Source: Acholeplasmatales bacterium
GTDB taxonomy: Bacteria > Bacillota_I > Bacilli_A > Acholeplasmatales > Anaeroplasmataceae
Assembly: GCA_017444645.1 (NCBI GenBank)
Contig: JAFSWG010000066.1
Coordinates: 1 to 46,951 of the forward strand
DNA: 46,951 nucleotides
Direction of reading: 5' to 3'
Notes under the pieces: generated by a model
What the model was told of the DNA's origin: nothing
Seen by the model: the letters and a program-made list of their open reading frames with translations, nothing else
Database searches by the model: none
Shown here: in pieces, positions 26,698 to 35,116 of the stretch
Layout: the number at the start of each line of letters is the position of its first letter
Position numbering within the stretch: position 1 is the first letter of the stretch
Program-made: the position numbers and the translations under genes

Positions 26698-27522
26698 ATG
26701 AGTGATATATTAGAAATTAAAGATCTTTATGCAAGAGTAGAGGAAAAAGAAATATTAAAAGGAGTAAACCTAACAATTAAAACAGGCGAGGTTCATGCAA
26801 TCATGGGACCTAATGGAACAGGTAAATCAACTTTATCTTCTATAATTATGGGTTCTCCAAGATATCAAGTAACAAGTGGTGATATTTTATTAAATGGTGT
26901 ATCCATTTTAAATAAGCCAGTTGATGAAAGAGCTAGACTTGGTATTTTCCTTGCTTATCAATATCCAATGGAGGTACCTGGAGTAACAAATAGTGATTTT
27001 ATTAGACAAGCTATGAAATCTACAACAGGCAAAGCACCATCATTATTCACATTTATTAAGGAATTTGATAAGGCAACTCAAGAATTAAAGATGCCTGAGG
27101 ATTTAGCACATAGATATTTAAATGAAGGCTTTTCAGGTGGAGAAAAGAAGAGAAATGAAATTCTTCAAATGAAAATGTTAAAACCTAAATTTGGTATTCT
27201 AGATGAAATTGATTCAGGACTTGATGTTGATGCTTTAAAGATTGTTGGTGAAAATGTTTATGGTATGGTTAATGAATCATTTGGTTGTTTATTAATAACT
27301 CATTATCAAAGATTATTAGATTATATAAAGCCTGATTTTGTTCATGTTATGATCAATGGTAAGGTAGTTATGACTGGTGGAAAAGAATTAATTACTAAGA
27401 TTGATAATGAAGGCTATGATTGGGTAAAGAAGGAGCTAGGCATTACAATTAATGCTGAAGAAGAAAAGAAGACCCATGCAATTCTTGGCTCTTGTGCACA
27501 TAACCCTAACACTAAGAAGTAA
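26698..27522 (+). CDS. sufC: Fe-S cluster assembly ATPase SufC
   Basis: 274 residues from the ATG at 26698, 7 nt after GAGGTC; the ATG at 26683 is too close to the promoter. ABC-type ATPase of the SufBCD scaffold: Walker A GPNGTGKST (near 38-46), signature FSGGEKKRNEI, Walker B GILDEIDSGLD. It is about 20 residues longer than usual, with an acidic/basic tail (NAEEEKKTHAILGSCAHNP). First gene of sufCDSUB, the main Fe-S assembly system of Firmicutes; it likely supplies the oxidoreductase at the window start. It overlaps sufD by one base. Confidence 0.97.
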   Translation: MSDILEIKDLYARVEEKEILKGVNLTIKTGEVHAIMGPNGTGKSTLSSIIMGSPRYQVTSGDILLNGVSILNKPVDERARLGIFLAYQYPMEVPGVTNSDFIRQAMKSTTGKAPSLFTFIKEFDKATQELKMPEDLAHRYLNEGFSGGEKKRNEILQMKMLKPKFGILDEIDSGLDVDALKIVGENVYGMVNESFGCLLITHYQRLLDYIKPDFVHVMINGKVVMTGGKELITKIDNEGYDWVKKELGITINAEEEKKTHAILGSCAHNPNTKK

Positions 27523-28304
27523 TGGAAAGAAAAATGATTGATATCACAGCTTTGGGTCAAGCTAGTGATGGCTTTTATCTAATAAATGATGAAAGTGTAT
27601 ATGTTATAAAAAATGATTGTAAAATTAAAATTAAAGATGGCATTAAAGCTTATATCATAGATAATACAGAAAATTCATCTGTTTATGTATTTGTAGGGAA
27701 TGATGCATCATTAGATTATACAATCTTAAATAGTAAATCATCAAAGAGAGAATTTGATGTAAATGGTGAATTAATTGTAAATGAAATTTTATTAGATGAA
27801 TCTAATGAGTCATTTACATGTAATTTATTGAAAGAAAATTCTACAGTTAATAAAAAATTATTAGCATTTGCTGATAATTCTAAACAAGATGTAGTAGAAA
27901 GAATAAATCATCAAGTTTCTAAGACATATTCTGATATTTCTAATATTGGAATAAGTATGAATAAAGCTAATATTAATTTTGATATCACAGGATTTATTAA
28001 AAAAGGTATGTCAAAATCTAATTGTAGACAATTATCTAAAGGTGTTGTAATGGATAATGAATCATCTGTTACAGCAAAGCCTATTTTATTAATTGATGAA
28101 TATGATTGTTTTGCAAGCCATGGAGCATCAATTGGAAAAATGAGTGATGAAGATTTATTCTATTTAATGTCTAGAGGCTTAACAAAGAATGAAGCATTTT
28201 TCTTAATTCTTGGAGGAATTGTTAAACCATTTATTGATAGATTACCTATTGAAGAATTAAAAGATGTTACATTAAAGAAAATTAATAACATGATTGAGAA
28301 GTGA
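27522..28304 (+). CDS. sufD: Fe-S cluster assembly protein SufD, compact form
   Basis: 260 residues, much shorter than the 400-440 of Bacillus SufD. The C-terminal beta-helix end is conserved ([24 protein letters not shown]), including the His of the SHGA motif, and is near-identical in layout to the end of SufB. The N-terminal helical part is missing and the beta-helix is shortened. It partners SufB and SufC in the scaffold. The gene order and coupling (TAATG with sufC, overlap region with sufS) leave little doubt about identity. Confidence 0.93.
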   Translation: MERKMIDITALGQASDGFYLINDESVYVIKNDCKIKIKDGIKAYIIDNTENSSVYVFVGNDASLDYTILNSKSSKREFDVNGELIVNEILLDESNESFTCNLLKENSTVNKKLLAFADNSKQDVVERINHQVSKTYSDISNIGISMNKANINFDITGFIKKGMSKSNCRQLSKGVVMDNESSVTAKPILLIDEYDCFASHGASIGKMSDEDLFYLMSRGLTKNEAFFLILGGIVKPFIDRLPIEELKDVTLKKINNMIEK

Positions 28305-28309
28305 TTTTA

Positions 28310-29515
28310 ATGGATGTTAATAAACTAAGATCTAATTTTCCCGTATTAAGGGATAATAAGGAATTAGCATATCTTGATAACGCAGCCATGGCGTTAAAGC
28401 CAGATTGTGTTATAGAAGCGGTAGATAATTATTATAGAAAATATGGATGTAATGTTCATAGAGGTGTATATAAATTATCTTATGAAGCTACAGATTTATA
28501 TGAAAAAGCACGTGAAGTAATTGCTGAATTTATAAATGCCAAATTTGAAGAGGTTGTATTTACTCGTGGTGCATCAGCAAGCTTAAATTTAGTTGCCACA
28601 TCTTATGGATTAAATAATATTAAGCCAGGTGATGAAATAATCACATCAGAGCTTGAACATCATTCAAGCCATATGCCATGGTTTAATGTAGCTAAAATTA
28701 AAGGTGCGACAATTAAATATATTCCATTAAATGAAGAAGGAAGAATTACAGTAGAAGGCTTCAAAAGTGTTTTAACTGATAAAACTAAGGTTGTAGCTGT
28801 AACTTATGTATCAAATGTTATGGGCTATGTTACACCAATTAGAGAAATAATTAAATTAGCTCATGAAAAAGGAGCGATTGTTTCTTTAGATGGTGCTCAA
28901 GCAGTTCCACATATGGATGTAGATGTAAAAGAATTAGATTGTGATTTCTTATCATTTTCTGGCCATAAGCTATGTGGTCCAACAGGAATTGGTGTTTTAT
29001 ATGGTAAAAAGGAATTATTAGATAAAATGGAACCAATTGAATTTGGTGGAGATATGGCTGATACAGTTAGAAAAGACTTTCAAACATATAAGGCAACACC
29101 TTATAAATTCGAAACAGGAACTCCAATTATTGCTGGAGCGATTGGTCTTGCAGAAGCTTGCAAATATTTAAAGAAAATTGGTCTATCAAATATTGCTAAA
29201 TATGAAAATGATTTAAAAAATGAAGCAATTAAAGAATTAAAGAAAATTCCAGGTGTAAAAATCTATAACGAAAGTTGTGAAACTGGTATTATTTCATTTA
29301 ATTTAGAAGGTATTCATCCACATGATGCTGCATCAGTATTTGATAATCATAATGTATGTATTAGAGCCGGACATCACTGTGCTCAATTAATAACTACATG
29401 GTTAAATACAATTGGTACAGTTAGAGCGTCATTCTATTTTTATAATACAAAAGAAGATATAGATAAATTTATTAAAGGTGTTAAAGACGCAAAAGATTTC
29501 TTTGGTAGTTTTTAA
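28310..29515 (+). CDS. sufS: Cysteine desulfurase SufS
   Basis: 401 residues from the ATG at 28310. The GTG at 28301 is in frame but overlaps the sufD stop, and GTGATT there resembles the ribosome-binding site of other genes. PLP-dependent group II desulfurase: the Lys in SFSGHKLCGPTG binds PLP and the active Cys is in RAGHHCAQ. It removes sulfur from cysteine and passes it to SufU. sufU follows after 17 nt with CCCAGGAGGT. Confidence 0.98.
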   Translation: MDVNKLRSNFPVLRDNKELAYLDNAAMALKPDCVIEAVDNYYRKYGCNVHRGVYKLSYEATDLYEKAREVIAEFINAKFEEVVFTRGASASLNLVATSYGLNNIKPGDEIITSELEHHSSHMPWFNVAKIKGATIKYIPLNEEGRITVEGFKSVLTDKTKVVAVTYVSNVMGYVTPIREIIKLAHEKGAIVSLDGAQAVPHMDVDVKELDCDFLSFSGHKLCGPTGIGVLYGKKELLDKMEPIEFGGDMADTVRKDFQTYKATPYKFETGTPIIAGAIGLAEACKYLKKIGLSNIAKYENDLKNEAIKELKKIPGVKIYNESCETGIISFNLEGIHPHDAASVFDNHNVCIRAGHHCAQLITTWLNTIGTVRASFYFYNTKEDIDKFIKGVKDAKDFFGSF

Positions 29516-29532
29516 TCCCAGGAGGTAAAAGT

Positions 29533-29973
29533 ATGGATTTAAGTACTTTATATAGAGCTGTTATTATGGATAATTACAAAAATCCTAAGAATAAAGGCTT
29601 AACAAAAGGTGATAAATACCATTTTGTACATTTAAATAATCCTTCATGTGGTGATGACATGAATGTTGAAATTCTTATTGAAGATGGAGTAGTTAAGGAT
29701 ATTCATCATGATGGTCATGGCTGTTCTATTTGTTGTTCTAGTGCGTCAGTAATGAGCGAGACATTAAAGGGAAAGAATGTTGAAGATGCTAAAAAGCTTA
29801 TTTACGAATTCTATGAACTTGTAATGGGTAAAGCTCCTGAAGACGAAGAAGAACTAGGAGAAGCTATTGCTTATATGGGTGTTAAGGATTTCCCAGCTAG
29901 AATTAAATGTGCTACATTATCATGGAAGGCCCTTGAAAAGGCAATAAGTGAGGTGGAAGAAAATGGCAAATAA
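29533..29973 (+). CDS. sufU: Sulfur-transfer protein SufU
   Basis: 146 residues. Zinc-binding and sulfur-accepting Cys/Asp residues are present in [27 protein letters not shown] and [13 protein letters not shown]. The insertion typical of SufU rather than IscU ([17 protein letters not shown]) is present. It activates SufS and relays persulfide to SufBCD. It overlaps sufB by 11 nt. Confidence 0.97.
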   Translation: MDLSTLYRAVIMDNYKNPKNKGLTKGDKYHFVHLNNPSCGDDMNVEILIEDGVVKDIHHDGHGCSICCSSASVMSETLKGKNVEDAKKLIYEFYELVMGKAPEDEEELGEAIAYMGVKDFPARIKCATLSWKALEKAISEVEENGK

Positions 29974-31372
29974 TAAAAAAGAAGTTGAACAAATAGTTGG
30001 TGATTATAAATATGGTTTTACAACAGATGCTAAAACTATTATTTCATCAGGTAAGGGTTTAAATAAGGATGTAGTCGAATTTATATCTAAAGCTAAAAAT
30101 GAACCTGATTGGATGAAGGAATTTAGATTGAAATCATATGAATCATTTGTCAATTTAAATAACCCAAGCTGGGGACCAGATTTATCTGGTATTGATTTCC
30201 AAGAATATACTTATTACATCAAATCATCAAAGGGTGTTGAACAAAGCTGGGATGATGTACCTGAAGAAATTAGAGATACATTTAATAAATTAGGTATTCC
30301 AGAGGCAGAAGCTAAATATTTAGCTGGTACATCTACACAATTTGAATCAGAAGTTGTTTATCATAATAATTTAAAAGAATTAGAAGATCAAGGTGTAATT
30401 TTCTGTGATACAGATACTGCAGTAAGATTATATCCAGATTTAGTTAAGAAATATATTGGAACTCTTGTTCCACCTTCTGATAATAAATATGCAGCCCTAA
30501 ATAGTGCTGTATGGAGTGGTGGTTCATTTATTTATGTTCCGAAGGGTGTAAAGTTATCAAAGCCTGTACAATCTTATTTTAGAATCAATTCTGAAAGAAT
30601 GGGTCAATTTGAAAGAACATTAATTATTGTCGATGATGATGCAGATATCCATTATGTAGAAGGATGTACAGCACCTCAATATTCTAAAGATTCATTACAT
30701 GCCGCAGTAGTTGAAATTTTTGTTGGTAAAAACGCTCATTGTAGATATTCAACAGTACAAAACTGGTCTAATAATATTGTTAATTTAGTTACTAAGCGTA
30801 CATTAGTTGATGATAATGGACATATGGAATGGATTGATGGAAACGTTGGTTCTGGCCTAAATATGAAATATCCAGCTTGCATTTTAAAAGGTAAAGGAAG
30901 CAAAGGAACTACTATTTCAATAGCTTTTGCTGGAGAAGGACAATTACAAGATACTGGTGCTAAAATGATTCATTTAGGTGAAAATTCAACATCTACAATT
31001 ATTTCAAAAAGTATTTGTAGAGGTGGAGGAAAGGTTAATTATCGTGGTAAGGTTTCATGTGGACCAAAGGCTGTTGGCGCAAGAAGCCACGTAGAATGCG
31101 ATACATTAATTTTAGATGATATATCTACATCAGATACAATTCCAGAAAACAGTGGACATAATGGAGATATGTATATTGAGCATGAGGCAACTGTTTCTAA
31201 GGTAAATGAGGATCAATTATTTTATTTAATGTCTAGAGGATTAACTGAAGCAGAAGCTACAGAGATGATTGTTATGGGGTTTATTGAACCATTCTCAAAA
31301 GAATTACCAATGGAATATGCTGTTGAATTAAATAGATTAATCAAACTTGAAATGACTGATTCAATAGGTTAA
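29963..31372 (+). CDS. sufB: Fe-S cluster assembly protein SufB
   Basis: 469 residues from 29963; GAGGTGG precedes it inside sufU, and the GTG-frame start at 29948 is less well placed. Core of the SufBCD scaffold on which clusters form. Family motifs: [35 protein letters not shown], and the C-terminal [20 protein letters not shown] with SRGLTEAEA. Length matches Bacillus SufB. Last gene of the operon before a terminator. Confidence 0.98.
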   Translation: MANNKKEVEQIVGDYKYGFTTDAKTIISSGKGLNKDVVEFISKAKNEPDWMKEFRLKSYESFVNLNNPSWGPDLSGIDFQEYTYYIKSSKGVEQSWDDVPEEIRDTFNKLGIPEAEAKYLAGTSTQFESEVVYHNNLKELEDQGVIFCDTDTAVRLYPDLVKKYIGTLVPPSDNKYAALNSAVWSGGSFIYVPKGVKLSKPVQSYFRINSERMGQFERTLIIVDDDADIHYVEGCTAPQYSKDSLHAAVVEIFVGKNAHCRYSTVQNWSNNIVNLVTKRTLVDDNGHMEWIDGNVGSGLNMKYPACILKGKGSKGTTISIAFAGEGQLQDTGAKMIHLGENSTSTIISKSICRGGGKVNYRGKVSCGPKAVGARSHVECDTLILDDISTSDTIPENSGHNGDMYIEHEATVSKVNEDQLFYLMSRGLTEAEATEMIVMGFIEPFSKELPMEYAVELNRLIKLEMTDSIG

Positions 31373-31379
31373 AATAAAA

Positions 31380-31402
31380 GACAGGAAATCCTGTCTTTTT
31401 TT
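31380..31402 (+). terminator. Rho-independent terminator of sufCDSUB
   Basis: GACAGG-AAAT-CCTGTC followed by seven T, with A/T pairs extending the stem. Confidence 0.93.
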
Positions 31403-31414
31403 GAGGAGAAAATT

Positions 31415-32131
31415 ATGGAAATATTATCTGATAATAATCAAAAAATAAAAGAATTAGCTAAATTAAATATGTCTAAATATAGAAAAGAAATGAAGATGTT
31501 TTTAGTTGAGGGTGCTCATTTAGTAAATGAAGCAAGATTAGCTAATGTTTTAATAGAAGCCTTTAGTATTGATACTAAAGAAGGATATACTAAAATTAGC
31601 GAAAAGGCAATGAAAAAGCTATGTCATACAGATACCTTAGTATCAGAAATAGGCTTATGTAAAATGCTAGATAAAAATGAATTATCTAATAAGATATTAA
31701 TATTAGATGCAATCCAAGATCCAGGTAATTTAGGCTCTTTGATGAGAAGTGCTAAAGCCTTTGGCTTTAATACTATCGTACTTGGAAAAGGCTCATGTGA
31801 TATTTATAATGATAAGGTAATTAGATCAAGCCAAGGTGCTATTTTTAAATTAAATTTTATTACATCAGACTTAGTTGAATTTATACCTACATTAAAGGAT
31901 TATTTAGTATATGGTACTAATGTTAGAAAGGGTATAAGTGTAAGTGATTGTAAGAAAAATGGTAAGATAGCATTAGTACTTGGTAATGAAGGAAATGGAA
32001 TAAGTGATAAAGTTGATTCTGTAATAGAAAATAATATTTATATTCCACTTGAGAATGTAGAAAGTTTAAATGTTACAGTAGCTGGTTCTATATTAATGTA
32101 TGAATTTAGAGGTGCTAATAATGAAAAATAA
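31415..32131 (+). CDS. SpoU/TrmH-family RNA 2'-O-methyltransferase
   Basis: 238 residues. An N-terminal substrate-binding domain (about 1-85, MSKYRKEMKMFLVEGAHLV) precedes a SPOUT domain with motif 1 LDAIQDPGNLGSLMRSAKAFG, motif 2 LVLGNEGNGIS and motif 3 IPLENVESLNVTVAGSIL. It methylates a ribose in rRNA or tRNA; the target (RlmB-like, TsnR-like or TrmH) cannot be fixed from sequence. The start follows TTGAGGAG, just after the suf terminator, so read-through from suf may be the source of transcript. It overlaps the next gene by 11 nt. Confidence 0.93.
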   Translation: MEILSDNNQKIKELAKLNMSKYRKEMKMFLVEGAHLVNEARLANVLIEAFSIDTKEGYTKISEKAMKKLCHTDTLVSEIGLCKMLDKNELSNKILILDAIQDPGNLGSLMRSAKAFGFNTIVLGKGSCDIYNDKVIRSSQGAIFKLNFITSDLVEFIPTLKDYLVYGTNVRKGISVSDCKKNGKIALVLGNEGNGISDKVDSVIENNIYIPLENVESLNVTVAGSILMYEFRGANNEK

Positions 32132-32783
32132 GAAATTTAAATTGATAATTAAAATATTATTAGTTATATTCTTAACGATATTAATGTGTGAAAACTTTGT
32201 TGAAGCACTAACTAATAATTTAGTAGTAGCTCGTGTTATGCATGCGGTAATTGGATATATTACAGTAGCTTTAATCGTATTACATTTAATAGCAAATATT
32301 GGATATTTTAAAGCATTAAAAAAAGGTAAATATAATGCTAAAAGAATAACTATGCTTATTATTAATGGATTAATGATGTTATCATTATTAATAATAATGT
32401 TAAGTGGTATGACAACTATGTTAGAGAAAGTATTTAATTTATTTGATTTAGGTGGCTTCCCAACAAAGATGCATACAATTGCTACATATTATTTATATTT
32501 ATTATTAGGATTACATATAGGAATAAATGTTAGATTAGAAAAAGGAGCTATAAGCTTTATTGCTGTAATTGCAGGAATAGCTTATGGTATTACATCATTT
32601 ATAATATTAAGATATTATCAGGTTATATTCTTTTATAACCCAGTATCACATAGTATGAATAATATATTCTTACAATTAGCGTTATTACCTGGTATTATTA
32701 CATTAGGATTTGGAATTGTCGAGTTAATTTTAATGATAAATTCTTCAAATAAAATAGATAAAAAAGAAGAAGAGAGCGATTAA
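32121..32783 (+). CDS. DUF4405-like membrane protein with paired histidines
   Basis: 220 residues from the ATG at 32121, with GAGGTGCT just upstream inside the methylase gene; the upstream in-frame ATG at 32100 lacks a site. Five or six hydrophobic segments. Two His pairs sit in helices: MHAVIGYITVALIVLH and MHTIATYYLYLLLGLH, the layout of DUF4405/cytochrome b-like haem ligands. The acidic tail KKEEESD is encoded by one arm of a terminator hairpin. Haem binding is a guess from His spacing; no partner oxidoreductase is next to it. Confidence 0.75.
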   Translation: MKNKKFKLIIKILLVIFLTILMCENFVEALTNNLVVARVMHAVIGYITVALIVLHLIANIGYFKALKKGKYNAKRITMLIINGLMMLSLLIIMLSGMTTMLEKVFNLFDLGGFPTKMHTIATYYLYLLLGLHIGINVRLEKGAISFIAVIAGIAYGITSFIILRYYQVIFFYNPVSHSMNNIFLQLALLPGIITLGFGIVELILMINSSNKIDKKEEESD

Positions 32784-32800
32784 TTATTCGCTCTCTTCTT
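32767..32800. terminator. Convergent hairpin holding both stop codons
   Basis: 13-bp perfect stem (AAGAAGAGAGCGA with TCGCTCTCTTCTT). The loop TTAATTAT contains the stop of the plus-strand gene (TAA 32781-32783) directly followed by the stop of def (32784-32786 on the minus strand). It probably terminates both transcripts; U-tracts are weak. Confidence 0.7.
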
Positions 32801-33395
32801 CACTTTCTTCATCTTCTTCAACAGTATATAAAGGTTCAGCCTTAACTGGTAATTCATCAACTTTATACATTTTAGAAGTATATAATATACCATCTAAATG
32901 ATCGTATTCATGTTGGAATACAATTGCAGGATATCCAAATAATTGGATAGTTACATTTTTACATTTTTCAGTCTTATAATCAAATAATATAGCTTTAGCT
33001 TTGATACCATAATATCTAGGTGTTACTAATCCATCAGTATTTCTTGTTACAGAAAGACAACCTTCACCATCAGGTAAATATGTCATTTCTTCAGTATGCC
33101 CAATGATTTGTGGATTAATAAACGCATACATATATTTAGTCTTCTTATCATCTAAAAAATCAGTAGCGTTCATTGCGAACATTCTTTTATTAACTCCAAC
33201 CTGAGGTGCAGCAATACCAACACCTGGTCTAATACCATATTTTTTAGTTAATTCATCATTTTCTGATATAATCATATATTCATATAATGATTTAATACAT
33301 TCCTTTTCTTCATCAGATAAAGGAAGTCTAACTTTTTCACATTTTTCATTTAAAGAAGGAGTTCCTTCTTTAACAATATTACAATCTAAATACAT
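32784..33395 (-). CDS. def: Peptide deformylase
   Basis: 203 residues. Removes the formyl group from the initiator methionine of nascent proteins. Motif 1 GVGIAAPQVG, motif 2 EGCLS (metal Cys) and motif 3 QHEYDHLDG (metal His and Glu) are all intact. The insert between motifs 1 and 2 and the length are those of type 2 deformylases of Gram-positives. The C-terminal tail is a run of acidic residues (EEDEESEEESE) encoded by the terminator arm. Start preceded by GGTGAT and 5 nt. Confidence 0.97.
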   Translation of the reverse strand: MYLDCNIVKEGTPSLNEKCEKVRLPLSDEEKECIKSLYEYMIISENDELTKKYGIRPGVGIAAPQVGVNKRMFAMNATDFLDDKKTKYMYAFINPQIIGHTEEMTYLPDGEGCLSVTRNTDGLVTPRYYGIKAKAILFDYKTEKCKNVTIQLFGYPAIVFQHEYDHLDGILYTSKMYKVDELPVKAEPLYTVEEDEESEEESE

Positions 33396-33413
33396 AAATA
33401 ATCACCAAGAGGT

Positions 33414-33464
33414 ATTATATCATAAAATAGCCTTATTGCAAAAAAATTATAATATTTGTATAAT
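33414..33464. promoter_or_regulatory. Divergent promoters of def (-) and the YlbF-like gene (+) sharing one -35 box
   Basis: The self-complementary hexamer TTGCAA (33436-33441) serves as -35 in both directions. Plus: 17-bp spacer, TATAAT 33459-33464. Minus: 16-bp spacer, TATAAT 33419-33414, preceded by TGA to give TGATATAAT. Confidence 0.7.
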
Positions 33465-33481
33465 TACAACGGGTGTTAAAA

Positions 33482-33826
33482 ATGGATTTAGCAAATAAGT
33501 ATTTTGAAGAATTAAAGAATACAGATAAATTTAAAAGATTAATAGAGCTTAATAATATTATTAAGGATAAATATAAAAAAGAAATTGTATCATTTAAAAC
33601 TGCTGAATCTTTTTATTTAGAAGCCAAGGATAATGAATATTATCCTGATAAAGATAAAATAATAAAAAGATTTAAAGAAGCTAAAATTAATTTATATTCA
33701 AAACCAGAAGTTAAAGAATATTTTATAATACAAAATGAATTAGATAATATATTAAAAGAAGATTTTGCTGAAATAAGAAGTAGTATTTCAATTGAATTAT
33801 CTAATAGTAATCATTGTAATAAATAG
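33482..33826 (+). CDS. YlbF/YmcA-family (DUF964) protein
   Basis: 114 residues from the ATG at 33482, 4 nt after GGTGTT; the GTG at 33473 lies inside that site. All-helical, charged, soluble. The family pattern is seen as FKRLIELNNIIKDKYKKEI, then FYLEAKDNEYYPDKDKIIKRFKEAKINLYSKPEVKEY and IQNELDNILKEDFAEIR. YlbF, YmcA and YaaT form the Y-complex that helps RNase Y mature mRNAs in Bacillus. No partner genes are nearby, so the assignment is by sequence pattern only. Confidence 0.7.
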   Translation: MDLANKYFEELKNTDKFKRLIELNNIIKDKYKKEIVSFKTAESFYLEAKDNEYYPDKDKIIKRFKEAKINLYSKPEVKEYFIIQNELDNILKEDFAEIRSSISIELSNSNHCNK

Positions 33827-33850
33827 ATATCTTATATTGAGTTCGTTATA

Positions 33851-33917
33851 AATGGCATATTTAAAATGAAGATATATGCCATTTTGGCATATTGATATTG
33901 ACAGTATATGCCATTTT
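33851..33917. repeat. Four ATATGCCA half-sites in alternating orientation
   Basis: AATGGCATAT (33851-33860, inverted), ATATGCCATT (33874-33883), TGGCATAT (33885-33892, inverted) and ATATGCCATT (33906-33915). The middle two form ATATGCCA-TTT-TGGCATAT. They can pair in mutually exclusive ways as RNA or act as clustered protein-binding sites. Located between the YlbF-like gene and the rpsP promoter. This intergenic stretch (33827-34026) holds no gene. Confidence 0.75.
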
Positions 33918-33939
33918 CAATTTATTAAGATATTTTTAA

Positions 33940-33985
33940 AGTGTCAAGAAAAAATACTTGACACTATATTTTTATATGATATAAT
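33940..33985 (+). promoter_or_regulatory. Promoter of rpsP with inverted repeat over the -35
   Basis: TTGACA (33958-33963), 16-bp spacer, TATAAT (33980-33985) preceded by TGA. The -35 lies inside the right arm of a perfect 9-bp inverted repeat AGTGTCAAG (33940-33948) / CTTGACACT (33957-33965), placed like an operator. Confidence 0.8.
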
Positions 33986-34026
33986 ACATAGCGTATATTA
34001 ATAACTGGAAAAGGAGTGTATTAAAT

Positions 34027-34272
34027 ATGGTTAAAATTAGATTACAAAGAGTTGGTGCTCATAAAGCTCCAAAATATCGTATTGTTGCTGCAGATTCTAG
34101 ATCTCCTAGAGATGGTAAATTCTTAGAAGTTTTAGGTACTTATGTTCCTACAACTGAACCTGCAACAGTTACATTAGATGCAGAAAAAATTCAAGCATGG
34201 CTTGCTAAAGGTGCACAACCTACTATTACTGTAAAGAATATTCTAATCGCAAACAAGATTATTACAAAGTAA
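34027..34272 (+). CDS. rpsP: 30S ribosomal protein S16
   Basis: 81 residues. Starts [20 protein letters not shown] with the family motif [20 protein letters not shown]. Binds 16S rRNA early in 30S assembly. Strong AAAAGGAG site 10 nt upstream. First gene of the conserved rpsP-khpA-rimM-trmD cluster; khpA follows after 13 nt. Confidence 0.98.
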   Translation: MVKIRLQRVGAHKAPKYRIVAADSRSPRDGKFLEVLGTYVPTTEPATVTLDAEKIQAWLAKGAQPTITVKNILIANKIITK

Positions 34273-34285
34273 GAGGTGTGCTACT

Positions 34286-34531
34286 ATGATCAATTTTGAA
34301 GAGTTAATTAAAAGCTTAATTCTTCCTTTAGTGGCATATCCTAATGATGTAGAAATACAAAAATTAGGTGATAACGAAGATAATCTTGATTTCAAGGTTC
34401 TTGTTAATCCTGATGATTTAGGAAGAGTAATTGGTAAAGGTGGTTCAACAGCTAAGGCTATTAGAACTGTTCTTTATGCAGGAGCTTCTAAAGAAGGAAA
34501 AAGAATCCATTTGGATATTGAAGGCAAGTAG
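34286..34531 (+). CDS. khpA: KH-domain RNA-binding protein KhpA
   Basis: 81 residues, a single KH domain with the GxxG loop in LGRVIGKGGSTAKAIRTV. KhpA pairs with KhpB/Jag and affects cell division and small-RNA networks in Gram-positives. The site is GAGGTGTG. A strong terminator follows, so rimM has its own promoter. Confidence 0.95.
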   Translation: MINFEELIKSLILPLVAYPNDVEIQKLGDNEDNLDFKVLVNPDDLGRVIGKGGSTAKAIRTVLYAGASKEGKRIHLDIEGK

Positions 34532-34536
34532 TACTG

Positions 34537-34570
34537 AGGATTATGACAAAATTGTCATAATCCTTTTATT
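34537..34570 (+). terminator. Rho-independent terminator of rpsP-khpA
   Basis: 12-13-bp perfect stem (AGGATTATGACAA with TTGTCATAATCCT) and TTTTATTTTT. Confidence 0.93.
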
Positions 34571-34584
34571 TTTGCCTTTAAATA

Positions 34585-34593
34585 TGATATAAT
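34585..34593 (+). promoter_or_regulatory. Extended -10 promoter of rimM-trmD-malQ-holA
   Basis: TGATATAAT with no clear -35; GGGGTGTT follows at 34607-34614. Confidence 0.7.
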
Positions 34594-34618
34594 TTTCATA
34601 AAGTATGGGGTGTTTTTT

Positions 34619-35116
34619 ATGAAATATTTTAAATGTGGTAAAATTTTAAAAACACATGGAATTAAAGGTGATTTAAAGGTATCACCAATGACTGATTTTG
34701 ATCGTTTTTATGATGGTAATAAATTATATGTATTACATAATAACGAATACATAGAAGTTATAATAAAGAACGTAAGAGAATTTGGTAATTGTTATTTATT
34801 ACAATTTAAAGATATGGAAGATATTAATTTGGTAGAAAAATATCATAGTGATTATATTTGTGTTTCTGAAGAAGATAGAGAAGAATTACCAGAAGGTGAA
34901 TATTATTTCAATGAGCTTATTGGTAAGGATGTATATAATGAAAAGAATGAATTAAAAGGTAAATGTATTGATATAGAGGAATTACCTAGTGCGAACTATT
35001 TGGTTGTTTTAACTGAAGACAACCAAAAGAAGCTTGTTCCATTTATTGTAAAAGAATTTATTAAAGAAGTATTAGATGATAGAATAATAATCAATGAAAT
35101 AGAGGGATTATTTTGA
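34619..35116 (+). CDS. rimM: Ribosome maturation factor RimM
   Basis: 165 residues from the ATG at 34619 (GGTGTT then 4 nt); the GTG at 34610 is inside the site. N-terminal motif CGKILKTHGIKGDLKV and C-terminal PRC-barrel (YYFNELIGKDVY, LVPFIVKEFIKEVLDDRIIINEIEGL). Helps process 16S rRNA and mature the 30S head. The UGA stop overlaps the TTG start of trmD. Confidence 0.96.
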   Translation: MKYFKCGKILKTHGIKGDLKVSPMTDFDRFYDGNKLYVLHNNEYIEVIIKNVREFGNCYLLQFKDMEDINLVEKYHSDYICVSEEDREELPEGEYYFNELIGKDVYNEKNELKGKCIDIEELPSANYLVVLTEDNQKKLVPFIVKEFIKEVLDDRIIINEIEGLF

